A DNA stretch of 64,000 nucleotides from Microbacterium sp. SYP-A9085. GTDB taxonomy: Bacteria > Actinomycetota > Actinomycetes > Actinomycetales > Microbacteriaceae. Where the stretch lies: assembly GCF_009649635.1 (NCBI RefSeq), contig NZ_WJII01000002.1, positions 124,001 through 188,000 on the forward strand, written 5' to 3'. Positions 56,389 through 64,000 of this stretch are shown piece by piece (the first letter of the stretch is position 1; each line of letters opens with the position of its first letter). The translations under genes were made by a program, and so were the position numbers. The notes beneath the pieces were generated by a model. It had not been told where the DNA came from and made no database searches. It worked only from the letters and a program-made list of their open reading frames with translations.

Positions 56389-57246
56389 GTGAGAGCACCC
56401 TCATTGTCGCGCGGTGGGAATGATCCCGACGCGGACCTCATTGTGCGTGCCGTCGGCGACCTCGCGCGCCGCACCCGATTCCCGGTCGCTTTCGGCGGGA
56501 TGCTGCGCAACGGCGCCGTGCACGTGAACGCCGTCGCGGGGGCGCGCACCCGCCACCTGGACGACCTCGTCGTCCGCACCGGCCGGGGCCTGGGCGGCCG
56601 GGCCGTGGTCGAGACGAGGCCCCGGGTGACCCTGGACTACCGCACCGCGAAGGGCATCACGCACGACTACGACCAGATGGTGCTCGGCGAGGGCATAGCG
56701 ACCCTCTTCGCCGTGCCCATCGTGGTGTCCGGCACGCCTCGCGGCGTGCTGTACTGCGGATCGTGGGGGCAGACGCCGATAGCGGAGGCCGCCGCCCGTC
56801 CCGCGTTCCGGATCGCCGACGAGCTCGTGGCCGAGCTGCGCGGGCGGGACGAGGTGCGCCGGCGGCGCGCGCGGATCCCGACCCCCTCGCCCGCCCTGGC
56901 CCCGGCCGTGCAGGAGGAGCTGCGCGCCGCGTACGCCGAGCTGCGCCGCATCGCCGCCGCGGTGCCGGACACGGCCCTGCGTGCACGGCTGCGCCGGATC
57001 GAGGACCGGCTGGCGGCACTGTCCAGCGACGCCGCATCCGACCCGTCCGGGATATCGCTCTCCCCGAGGGAGACGGATGTCCTCGCGTGTGCGGCGCTCG
57101 GGTCCACGAATGCGCAGATCGCCACCGCATTGGGCGTGAAAGAAGTCACGGTGAAGTCTTATCTGGCGGCGGCAATGGCCAAGCTGGATGCCTCGACACG
57201 ACTTTCCGCGGTGGCGAAAGCACGGCGGGCGGGAATTCTCCCGTAG
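56389..57246 (+). CDS. LuxR-type regulator with GAF-like sensor domain
   Basis: 285 residues. The first 160 residues look like a GAF domain (LARRTRFPVAFGGML, LGRG-like loop, GEGIATLFAVPIVV). The C-terminal 60 residues form a LuxR helix-turn-helix: LSPRETDVLACAALGSTNAQIATALGVKEVTVKSYLAAAMAKL. Response-regulator phosphorylation sites are absent, so a small ligand is the likely signal. The GTG at 56389 has GGAGG 11 bases upstream. lsr2 follows after 32 bases. Confidence 0.8.
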   Translation: MRAPSLSRGGNDPDADLIVRAVGDLARRTRFPVAFGGMLRNGAVHVNAVAGARTRHLDDLVVRTGRGLGGRAVVETRPRVTLDYRTAKGITHDYDQMVLGEGIATLFAVPIVVSGTPRGVLYCGSWGQTPIAEAAARPAFRIADELVAELRGRDEVRRRRARIPTPSPALAPAVQEELRAAYAELRRIAAAVPDTALRARLRRIEDRLAALSSDAASDPSGISLSPRETDVLACAALGSTNAQIATALGVKEVTVKSYLAAAMAKLDASTRLSAVAKARRAGILP

Positions 57247-57278
57247 GCATTCGGGCATTCACCGGATAAGGTGCATTC

Positions 57279-57629
57279 ATGGCTCGCAAGATCGTGCATC
57301 AGCTCGTCGACGATATCGACGGAACAGTTCTGGAACCTGGCTCGGGGCAGACCGTCCTTTTCTCTCTGGACGGCGTCGCCTACGAGATCGACCTCACCGA
57401 CGGCCACGCCGCCGACCTGCGTGACGCCCTCGCGCCATACGTCGGTGCCGGGCGCGCCGTGTCCGGCGGTCGCTCGCGCCGCGTCTCGACAGCCGCCGCG
57501 GGACGCCGCCGCGGAGGCCAGCGCGACTACGGCCCCATCCGGGAGTGGGCGAAGGCCAACGGCCACGCCGTGTCCGACCGCGGTCGCGTCCCGGCCGCGG
57601 TCCTCGACGCGTACGACGCCGCGCACTGA
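57279..57629 (+). CDS. lsr2: Lsr2 nucleoid-associated protein
   Basis: 116 residues. The N-terminal dimerisation domain (MARKIVHQLVDDIDGT, VLFSLDGVAYEIDLTDGHAADL) and the C-terminal AT-hook-like DNA-binding domain (IREWAKANGHAVSDRGRVPAAVLDAY) with the RGR minor-groove loop are complete, joined by a basic linker. Lsr2 binds AT-rich DNA and silences acquired genes in actinobacteria. A -10-like TAAGGT (57267-57272) ends 6 bases before the ATG and no ribosome site is seen, so a leaderless mRNA is likely. Confidence 0.95.
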   Translation: MARKIVHQLVDDIDGTVLEPGSGQTVLFSLDGVAYEIDLTDGHAADLRDALAPYVGAGRAVSGGRSRRVSTAAAGRRRGGQRDYGPIREWAKANGHAVSDRGRVPAAVLDAYDAAH

Positions 57630-57645
57630 CCCTTCCTCGATCCGC

Positions 57646-57675
57646 AAGAGCCGCCCGCACCCGCGGGCGGCTCTT
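57646..57675 (+). terminator. Terminator hairpin after lsr2
   Basis: AAGAGCCGCCCGC pairs perfectly over 13 bases with GCGGGCGGCTCTT around an ACCC loop, 16 bases after the lsr2 stop. Confidence 0.85.
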
Positions 57676-57797
57676 CCCATCGGCGCTGTGAGGTCGGCCG
57701 CAGAAACATGGCCCCCGCGCCCGCGGCGCCCAGCCTAGGCTGAACCCACTCGAGGCGATCCGCGCTCTCGAGCCGACACCGCGCGAAAGGCGATCCG

Positions 57798-58736
57798 ATG
57801 CCCGGCATCCACAACGACATCACCACAGCGTTCGGCGAGACTCCGCTGGTCCGGCTGAACCGGGTCACCGAGGGGCTGGAAGCCACGGTGCTCGCCAAGC
57901 TGGAGTACTACAACCCGGGCTCGAGCGTGAAGGACCGGCTGGGCATCGCCCTGATCAACGCGGCGGAGCAGTCCGGGGCGCTGCTGCCCGGCGGCACCAT
58001 CGTCGAATCCACGAGCGGCAACACCGGGATCGCGCTGGCCCTGGCCGGCGCCGCCCGCGGGTACCGCGTGATCCTGACGATGCCGGCGTCGATGTCGAAG
58101 GAGCGCCGCATCCTGCTGAAGGCGTTCGGCGCCGAGATAGTGCTCACCGACCCGCATCAGGGGATGCGCGGCGCCCTCGCCGAGGCGGAGCGGATCGTCG
58201 CGCAGACGCCGGGCGCCATCCTCGCGCAGCAGTTCTCCAGTCCCGCGAACGCCGAGATCCACCGCATCACGACCGCCGAGGAGATCTGGCGCGACACCGA
58301 CGGCGAGGTCGACGTGTTCGTCGCCGGGGTCGGCACCGGCGGCACCATCACCGGTGTCGGCCAGGTGCTCAAGGAGCGCCGTCCCGGTGTGCGGGTGGTC
58401 GCCGTCGAGCCGTCGGCATCCCCGCTGCTGTCCGAGGGCCACCCCGGTCCCGCGAAGATCCAGGGCATCGGCCCCAATTTCGTGCCGCCGGTGCTGGACA
58501 CCGACGTGTACGACGAGGTCGTCGGCGTGGAGTACGAGGACGCCCTCGCCACGGCCCGCGACCTCGCGGCGAAGGAGGGGATCCTCGGCGGCATGTCGGC
58601 GGGCGCCGCGGTGTGGGCGGCGCTGCAGATAGCGGCCCGGCCGGACAGCGCCGGCAAGACGATCGTCGTGATTGTGCCCGACACCGGCGAGCGGTACCTG
58701 TCGACGGCCCTGTTCGAGGACCTCCGCGAGAGCTGA
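57798..58736 (+). CDS. cysK: Cysteine synthase A (O-acetylserine sulfhydrylase)
   Basis: 312 residues. The PLP lysine is Lys45 in [10 protein letters not shown]; the substrate loop is [12 protein letters not shown]; the phosphate loop is [12 protein letters not shown]. These are diagnostic for CysK, which makes cysteine from O-acetylserine and sulfide. cysE follows one base after the stop, so the pathway's last two enzymes are one operon. Confidence 0.95.
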   Translation: MPGIHNDITTAFGETPLVRLNRVTEGLEATVLAKLEYYNPGSSVKDRLGIALINAAEQSGALLPGGTIVESTSGNTGIALALAGAARGYRVILTMPASMSKERRILLKAFGAEIVLTDPHQGMRGALAEAERIVAQTPGAILAQQFSSPANAEIHRITTAEEIWRDTDGEVDVFVAGVGTGGTITGVGQVLKERRPGVRVVAVEPSASPLLSEGHPGPAKIQGIGPNFVPPVLDTDVYDEVVGVEYEDALATARDLAAKEGILGGMSAGAAVWAALQIAARPDSAGKTIVVIVPDTGERYLSTALFEDLRES

Positions 58737-58737
58737 C

Positions 58738-59316
58738 ATGGGACTGCGACTCGTGCTCGACCGAATCCGCGAGGATGTCGCGGCGGCGCGGCTGCGCGAC
58801 CCGGCGGCCCGCGGCGGGCTGGAGATCGCGCTGCTGTATCCGGGCCTGCACGCGGTGTGGGCGCACCGGGTCTGGCATGCGCTGTGGCGCCGCCGGCTGC
58901 GGCTGGCCGCGCGCACCGGGTCGCAGCTGACGCGATGGCTCACCGGCATCGAGATCCACCCGGGCGCGCGGATCGGGCGCCGGTTCTTCATCGACCATGG
59001 CATGGGCGTGGTGATCGGCGAGACCGCCGAGGTCGGCGACGACGTCATGCTGTACCACGGGGTGACGCTCGGCGGCCGGCAGCGCGAAGGCGGCAAGCGC
59101 CATCCCACGATCGGCGACGGCGTGGCGGTGGGGGCCGGTGCGAAGGTGCTCGGGCCCATCACCATCGGGGCGGGCAGCGTGATCGGCGCGAACGCGGTGG
59201 TGACGCGGGACGCGCCGGCGGACAGCATCCTCGTCGGCGTCCCCGCCAAGCCCCGCCCGCGGCGCGCCGGGGAGGACACCCGGGCCCTGCTGGCGGCGCC
59301 CGAGTACTACATCTGA
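58738..59316 (+). CDS. cysE: Serine O-acetyltransferase
   Basis: 192 residues. The left-handed beta-helix with hexapeptide repeats is clear ([44 protein letters not shown]), as is the acetyl-CoA loop and the C-terminal tail ending in Ile (EYYI), the residue that docks in the CysK active site. It acetylates serine. It is a short form without the long N-terminal domain of enteric CysE. The ATG at 58738 follows cysK by one base. Confidence 0.95.
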   Translation: MGLRLVLDRIREDVAAARLRDPAARGGLEIALLYPGLHAVWAHRVWHALWRRRLRLAARTGSQLTRWLTGIEIHPGARIGRRFFIDHGMGVVIGETAEVGDDVMLYHGVTLGGRQREGGKRHPTIGDGVAVGAGAKVLGPITIGAGSVIGANAVVTRDAPADSILVGVPAKPRPRRAGEDTRALLAAPEYYI

Positions 59317-59323
59317 GCCGGGG

Positions 59324-60412
59324 TCAGGCGCCGAGGGCGGCCAGCCGGGCCTGCTCGTCCGCCGCGATGCACGAGTCGATCACGGGGCCGAGCGCGCCAT
59401 CCATCACCTGGTCGAGGTTATACGCCTTGTACCCGGTGCGGTGGTCGGCGATCCGGTTCTCCGGGAAGTTGTAGGTGCGGATCCGCTCGGAGCGGTCCAT
59501 GCCGCGGATCTGCGAATGCCGGGCGTCGGATGCCGCGGCCGCCAGCTCCTCCTGCTGACGCGCGAGCAGCCGTGCGCGGAGCACCCGCATCCCGGCCTCG
59601 CGGTTCTGCAGCTGGCTCTTCTCGTTCTGCATCGACACGACGATGCCGGTGGGCAGATGGGTGATCCGCACGGCCGAGTCGGTTGTGTTCACGGACTGGC
59701 CGCCGGGGCCGCTGGAGCGGTACACGTCGATCTTCAGGTCGTTCGGGTTTATCTCCACCTCGTCCGGCTCGTCGACCTCGGGGAACACGAGCACGCCGGT
59801 GGTGGAGGTGTGGATGCGGCCCTGGGACTCGGTGGCGGGCACCCGCTGCACGCGGTGCACGCCGCCCTCGTACTTCAGGTGCGCCCAGACGCCCTGCGCG
59901 GGATCGACGGAGGATCCCTTGATGGCGACCTGCACGTCCTTGTAGCCGCCGAGGTCCGACTCATTGTGCTCGAGCAGCTCGGTCTTCCAGCCCTTCGACG
60001 CCGCGAACTGCAGGTACATGCGCAGCAGGTCGGCGGCGAACAGCGCCGATTCGGCCCCGCCCTCCCCCGCCTTGATCTCCATGATCACGTCGCGGGCGTC
60101 GTCGGGGTCGCGCGGGATCAGCAGGCGCCGCAGCTTCTCCTGCGCCTGCGCGACCCGATCGGAGAGGTCCGGCACCTCCGCGGCGAACGCGTCGTCCTCC
60201 TTCGCGAGCTCGCGCGCCGCCTGCAGGTCGTCGGATGCCGCCGCCCACGCGTCGTGGGCGGCGACGATCTTCGACAGCTCCGCATAACGGCGGTTCACCC
60301 GTCGTGCGCGCGCCGCGTCGGCGTGCACGGCGGGGTCGGCGAGCTCGGCCTGAACGGCCTCGTGCTCGGCGATCAGTCCCTTAACGGACTCGAACATGCC
60401 AGGGTCTGACAC
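59324..60412 (-). CDS. prfA: Peptide chain release factor 1
   Basis: 362 residues. The codon-recognition PAT tripeptide (192-194) identifies RF1, which reads UAA and UAG; the catalytic GGQ is at 237-239 in [20 protein letters not shown]. It ends translation at stop codons. It follows rho on the same strand with a 9-base gap; in many bacteria prmC comes next, but here a tail-to-tail cysE interrupts. Confidence 0.95.
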   Translation of the reverse strand: MSDPGMFESVKGLIAEHEAVQAELADPAVHADAARARRVNRRYAELSKIVAAHDAWAAASDDLQAARELAKEDDAFAAEVPDLSDRVAQAQEKLRRLLIPRDPDDARDVIMEIKAGEGGAESALFAADLLRMYLQFAASKGWKTELLEHNESDLGGYKDVQVAIKGSSVDPAQGVWAHLKYEGGVHRVQRVPATESQGRIHTSTTGVLVFPEVDEPDEVEINPNDLKIDVYRSSGPGGQSVNTTDSAVRITHLPTGIVVSMQNEKSQLQNREAGMRVLRARLLARQQEELAAAASDARHSQIRGMDRSERIRTYNFPENRIADHRTGYKAYNLDQVMDGALGPVIDSCIAADEQARLAALGA

Positions 60413-60421
60413 GTCCGGACC

Positions 60422-62377
60422 TCAGCGGATGCTGTTCTCGTGCCCGTGGCTGTGGCCGCCCCCGTGCGCCGCAGGGGCGGGGATCGACTTCTGCATCTGC
60501 ACGAGGAACTCGACGTTCGAGCCGGTCTCCTTGAGCTTGCCGAGCACGACCTCCAGCGCCTGCTGGGGGTCCAGGCCCGCGAGCGCGCGACGCAGCTTCC
60601 AGGTGATCTTGACCTCGTCGGGGCTCAGCAGCATCTCCTCGCGGCGGGTGGAGGACGCGTTCACGTCCACCGCGGGGAAGATGCGCTTATCGGCGAGCTG
60701 ACGCGACAGCCGCAGCTCGCTGTTGCCGGTGCCCTTGAACTCCTCGAAGATGACCTCGTCCATCTTGGACCCGGTCTCCACCAGGGCGGTGGCCAGGATG
60801 GTGAGCGATCCGCCGTTCTCGATGTTGCGGGCGGCGCCGAAGAACCGCTTGGGCGGGTACAGCGCCGACGCGTCCACGCCGCCGGTGAGAACCCGGCCGC
60901 TGGTGGGTGCCGACACGTTGTAGGCACGGCCCAGGCGCGTGATCGAGTCCAGCAGCACGACGACGTCGCGGCCGAGCTCGACCAGGCGCTTGGCGCGCTC
61001 GATGGCGAGCTCCGCCACGGTGGTGTGGTCCTCCGCGGGGCGGTCGAACGTGGACGCTATGACCTCGCCCTTCACGGTGCGCTGCATGTCGGTGACCTCT
61101 TCGGGCCGCTCGTCCACGAGCACGACCATGAGGTGCACCTCGGGGTTGTTCGTCGCTATCGCGTTCGCTATCTGCTGCAGGACTATCGTCTTGCCGGCCT
61201 TGGGCGGGGCGACGATGAGGCCGCGCTGGCCCTTGCCGATCGGGGCGACCAGGTCGATGATGCGCTGGGTGAGCTTCTCCGGCGCTGTCTCCAGGCGCAG
61301 CCGCTCCTGCGGGTACAGCGGGGTCAGCTTGCCGAACTCGACACGGGTCGCGGCATCCTCCAGCGACAGCCCGTTGATGGCGTCGACCTTGACCAGCGCG
61401 TGGTACTTCTGCCGGCTGGACTGCTCGCCCTCGCGCGGCTGCTTGATGGCGCCGACGATGGCGTCGCCCTTGCGCAGGTTGTACTTCTTGACCTGGCCGA
61501 GCGAGACGTAGACGTCAGTGGCGCCGGGCAGGTAGCCCGAGGTGCGCACGAACGCGTAGTTGTCCAGGACGTCGAGGATGCCGGCGATCGGGACGAGGAC
61601 GTCGTCCTCGCCGATCTCGGTGTCGAACTCGTCGCCGGTCTGCGCGCCGCGGCGCTTGTTGCGCTGGCGGTTGCGGCCTGCCGCGGACTGGTCCTCGTCG
61701 GACTCCGTGGCGGACGACGCGCCGCCGCCGTTGCCGGTGCCGTTGCCGGTGCCGTTGCCGTTGCGGCTGCGGTTCCGGTTGCGGCCTCGGCCACGGCCGC
61801 GGCCGGACTGCTCGCCGCCCGAGCCCTCTTCGCCGTCGTGGTCGTGCGCGTCGGCGTGCTCGTGCGCGTTCTTCTCGGCGCGCTCGTGCGTGCGCTGCGT
61901 CGGCGCGTCCTTCTCGGCGCGCTCGTGCGTGTCGGCGGCCTCGGCGGTCGCCGGCTTCTGCTCGGCGGTCGTCGGCTTCTGCTCGTCGACCGGCGCGGCG
62001 GCGGCGGCCGGCTCGGCGCTCTCGTCGGCCTTCTTGCGGGTCGTGGCGCGTCGGCGCGGCGCCTTCGCCGCGGGCGCTTCGGCGGCGGCCGGCTCGGCGG
62101 CGGGCGCGGCGGCCGGCTCGGTCTTCTCGGCCGGCTCGGTCCTCGCGGCCTTTTCCGCGGCGGGTGCGGGCGCGGCGGGTGCGGGCGCGGCGGGCGCCTC
62201 GGTGACCTCGGGGGTCACCACGGCGGTCTTGGCCCGGCGCGGCGTGCGCTTGCGGGGCGCCTTCTCGGCGACCTCGAGGGTGTCGGATGCTGCCTGCGGG
62301 GCCTGGCGCGCCACCTCGGGCGTGTCGGCGCGGTCCGCGGGGACGTCAGCGGTGTGGATCTCGGAGATGGACTCCAC
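60422..62377 (-). CDS. rho: Transcription termination factor Rho
   Basis: 651 residues from the GTG at 62377, which has GGGAG seven bases upstream; an ATG at 62410 lacks one. The first 230 residues are an Ala/Glu/Pro- then Arg/Asn/Gly-rich disordered insertion typical of actinobacterial Rho. The RNA-binding domain ([20 protein letters not shown]), the ATPase P-loop [12 protein letters not shown], the [12 protein letters not shown] segment and the arginine-finger region follow in order. Rho ends transcripts by pulling RNA. prfA is downstream; thrB lies upstream after a leader of about 195 bases. Confidence 0.95.
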   Translation of the reverse strand: MESISEIHTADVPADRADTPEVARQAPQAASDTLEVAEKAPRKRTPRRAKTAVVTPEVTEAPAAPAPAAPAPAAEKAARTEPAEKTEPAAAPAAEPAAAEAPAAKAPRRRATTRKKADESAEPAAAAAPVDEQKPTTAEQKPATAEAADTHERAEKDAPTQRTHERAEKNAHEHADAHDHDGEEGSGGEQSGRGRGRGRNRNRSRNGNGTGNGTGNGGGASSATESDEDQSAAGRNRQRNKRRGAQTGDEFDTEIGEDDVLVPIAGILDVLDNYAFVRTSGYLPGATDVYVSLGQVKKYNLRKGDAIVGAIKQPREGEQSSRQKYHALVKVDAINGLSLEDAATRVEFGKLTPLYPQERLRLETAPEKLTQRIIDLVAPIGKGQRGLIVAPPKAGKTIVLQQIANAIATNNPEVHLMVVLVDERPEEVTDMQRTVKGEVIASTFDRPAEDHTTVAELAIERAKRLVELGRDVVVLLDSITRLGRAYNVSAPTSGRVLTGGVDASALYPPKRFFGAARNIENGGSLTILATALVETGSKMDEVIFEEFKGTGNSELRLSRQLADKRIFPAVDVNASSTRREEMLLSPDEVKITWKLRRALAGLDPQQALEVVLGKLKETGSNVEFLVQMQKSIPAPAAHGGGHSHGHENSIR

Positions 62378-62571
62378 GAGTTCTCCCTTGTGAAACGAGT
62401 GGATAGACATCCCGCGTTCGGCGCCGTCGTCGACGCGCGCCGTGCAGCCCTTCGGCCAGGAGTCTGGCCCGTGCGCGGGCCTGCGGGGCCCGGCCAGGGC
62501 AGTCACGCCGGCCTTCCGGGGGCAATGCGGGTATTCGCAGAAATGCGATGGAGGCGAAGATTCTCGCGGAC

Positions 62572-63546
62572 CTACGTCGCGAGCGAAGCGGTCTGCGGAG
62601 CATCCTCCGTATAGTTCCTCACTGTAGCACCCTTGAAGTCGACGGCGAGCATCAGCGCCTCCCACGGGGTGTCGGTGACGGATGCCGCCAGCCGCGCCGC
62701 TTCCAGGCGCCGGCCGGGCCCGTCGGCGAGGACCAGGACGCTCGGCCCCGCCCCGGACAGGACGGCGGCGAACCCGGCGCGGCGCAGCTCGCGGACGAGC
62801 GCGTCGGTGGCGGGCATCGCCTGCGCACGGTAAGTCTGGTGCAGCTTGTCGTCGGTGGCGGCCAGCAGCAGTTCGGGGCTCTGGGTCAGCGCCGCGATCA
62901 GCAGCGCGGAGCGGGACACGTTGAACACGGCGTCCTCGCGCGGCACCTGCAGGGGCGCGAGCTCCCGGGAGAGCCGGGTGGGCATCGTCGTCTCCGGGAC
63001 GAACACGACGGGCGAGACGCCGCGGTGCACGAGCAGCTTCTTGAACTGCGGGCCGTTCTCGTCCATCCACGCTATCGTCAGGCCGCCGAACAGGGCGGGG
63101 GCGACGTTGTCGGGGTGCCCCTCCAGCTCGGTGGCCAGGCGCAGCAGCAGCGACGCCCCGAACTCGACGTCGCCGGCCAGCAGCCCCCGGGCCGCCAGGA
63201 GCCCGGCCACGACGGCGGCCCCGGACGACCCGAGTCCGCGGCCGTGCGGGATGACGATGCGCGTGGACAGGCCGATCCCCGGCATCCGCCGCCCGACCGC
63301 CTCGAATGCGTACGCTATGGCGCGCACCACGAGGTTCGACGCGTCGCGCGGCACGGCGTCGGCGCCCGGCCCAGTGACGTCGATGTGCAGCTCGCCGTCT
63401 GGCAGCGCCCAGACCAGCAGCTCGTCGTACAGGCTCAGACCGAGGCCGAGCGTGTCGAACCCCGGGCCGAGGTTCGCGCTGGTGGCGGGCACCCGCACCG
63501 CGACGGTGCGCCCGGGCACCACCGGCGACGGCGGGGCTGGGCTCAC
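62572..63546 (-). CDS. thrB: Homoserine kinase
   Basis: 324 residues, GHMP-kinase fold. The substrate loop [19 protein letters not shown], the ATP loop [20 protein letters not shown] and the C-terminal [12 protein letters not shown] are all present. It phosphorylates homoserine. The GTG start overlaps the thrC stop (GTGA), so the two are translated together, the usual order thrC-thrB-rho in actinobacteria. Confidence 0.95.
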   Translation of the reverse strand: MSPAPPSPVVPGRTVAVRVPATSANLGPGFDTLGLGLSLYDELLVWALPDGELHIDVTGPGADAVPRDASNLVVRAIAYAFEAVGRRMPGIGLSTRIVIPHGRGLGSSGAAVVAGLLAARGLLAGDVEFGASLLLRLATELEGHPDNVAPALFGGLTIAWMDENGPQFKKLLVHRGVSPVVFVPETTMPTRLSRELAPLQVPREDAVFNVSRSALLIAALTQSPELLLAATDDKLHQTYRAQAMPATDALVRELRRAGFAAVLSGAGPSVLVLADGPGRRLEAARLAASVTDTPWEALMLAVDFKGATVRNYTEDAPQTASLAT

Positions 63547-64000
63547 GCCGTCGCCCCCGCGCGGGTCAGCTCGAGGACGTCCGCGACCTGATGCGTGTCG
63601 GCGTCCACGACCGTGGGCGACACGTCGGTGCCGTCCGCGTTGCGCAGGGCCCACTGCGGGTCCTTCAGGCCGTGCCCGGTGACGGTGAGCACGACGCGGG
63701 CGCCGGCGGGGATGACGCCGGCTTCCGCCCGGTCGAGCAGGCCGGCCACGCTGATCGCCGACCCCGGCTCGACGAAGATGCCCACGGAGCCGGCCAGCAG
63801 CTTCTGCGCCGCGAGGATGCGGCGGTCGTCGATGGCGCCGAACCAGCCGTCGGTGGCGTCCCGCGCCTGCAGTGCCAGCTCCCAGGAGGCAGGGTTGCCG
63901 ATGCGGATCGCGGTCGCGACGGTCTCCGGGTTGCGCACTATCTCGCCGCGGACGATGGGGGCCGAGCCTTCGGCCTGGAAGCCGAACATCCGCGGCACCC
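63543..64000 (-). CDS. thrC: Threonine synthase, C-terminal part (gene cut by the window end)
   Basis: The last 150 or so residues of a PLP-dependent threonine synthase: [46 protein letters not shown] and [15 protein letters not shown]. These are diagnostic. The gene continues past position 64000; its start is outside. It turns O-phosphohomoserine into threonine and is coupled to thrB by a GTGA overlap. Confidence 0.9.
   Translation of the reverse strand, partial: VPRMFGFQAEGSAPIVRGEIVRNPETVATAIRIGNPASWELALQARDATDGWFGAIDDRRILAAQKLLAGSVGIFVEPGSAISVAGLLDRAEAGVIPAGARVVLTVTGHGLKDPQWALRNADGTDVSPTVVDADTHQVADVLELTRAGATA

Noticed and set aside
60440..62614. Plus-strand frame of more than 700 codons opposite rho
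   Set aside because: Shadow of rho; Gly/Leu/Arg repeats arise from the complementary strand of the disordered Rho insertion.

Overview
The window is very GC-rich. It carries an actinobacterial set of core genes (lsr2, a Rho with a long disordered N-terminal region, thrC-thrB next to rho, prfA, class Ib nrdHIEF, cysK-cysE), many GTG starts, ATGA/GTGA stop-start overlaps and leaderless-looking promoters. Together with the protein families present (DUF222-HNH, AbiEi-like/DUF559, an SF1 helicase with a C-terminal nuclease-like region) this points to Microbacteriaceae, most likely Microbacterium or a close relative. That assignment is inference from gene content, not from a search. Apart from one DUF222/HNH gene I see no mobile element, and there is no CRISPR array.

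Layout. 0-5 kb: the 5' end of a Clp-family ATPase with an HspR-like operator, a glyoxalase-fold protein, two membrane proteins, a MarR regulator with a DUF3817 partner, and a DUF222/HNH protein. 5-6.2 kb: glutaryl-CoA dehydrogenase. 6.2-20.6 kb: an accessory catabolic cluster of 14 genes (HutC-type GntR regulator; four oxidoreductases or hydratases of the SDR/MaoC/crotonase kind; an aldehyde dehydrogenase; an acyl-CoA synthetase alpha chain; an unusual SDR; two convergent type III CoA-transferases; a lactonase-like MBL hydrolase; a NitT/TauT-type ABC importer). 20.6-24.5 kb: nrdHIEF, preceded by a cluster of DnaA boxes. 24.8-29 kb: an MFS transporter, small membrane proteins, a CsoR/RcnR-type regulator and DUF445. 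28.9-36.6 kb: a compact histidine-utilisation operon (hutH-hutU-M20 amidohydrolase-hutF-hutI) with a divergent IclR regulator. 36.6-47 kb: a YbaK deacylase, an AbiEi-like/DUF559 gene between two 77-bp direct repeats, amino-acid dehydrogenase, acyl-CoA ligase, quinone reductase, FHA protein, tdh-kbl-MBL, a DUF1254/DUF1214 pair and tRNA-Ala(CGC). 47-57.7 kb: housekeeping genes (galU, 5-FTHF cyclo-ligase, FmdB, mscL), a degenerate SF1 helicase/nuclease, an alkyltransferase-like protein, a LuxR-type regulator and lsr2. 57.8-64 kb: cysK-cysE, prfA, rho, thrB, thrC (cut by the window end).

The most interesting part is the 6.2-20.6 kb cluster. Four related operator-like sequences of the same 30-bp frame lie in front of the GntR gene itself, the SDR operon, the divergent SDR/CoA-transferase intergenic region and the ABC importer. 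Two of them have the complete inverted repeat GTCRTATGG-N12-CCATAC and share a promoter segment just downstream. This ties about 14 kb of genes on both strands into one predicted regulon for uptake, lactone opening, CoA activation and beta-oxidation-like breakdown of a substrate I cannot identify. The cluster also holds an SDR without a Tyr/Lys active site and two CoA-transferases sharing an almost identical 309-bp inverted segment.

Other notable points: the nrd upstream region has four DnaA-box-like sequences in 144 bp; the hut operon has an M20 amidohydrolase where hutG would be expected; a 1246-residue helicase-like protein has lost its Walker A lysine and Walker B acids; and the neighbouring O6-alkylguanine alkyltransferase has Val in place of the acceptor Cys.
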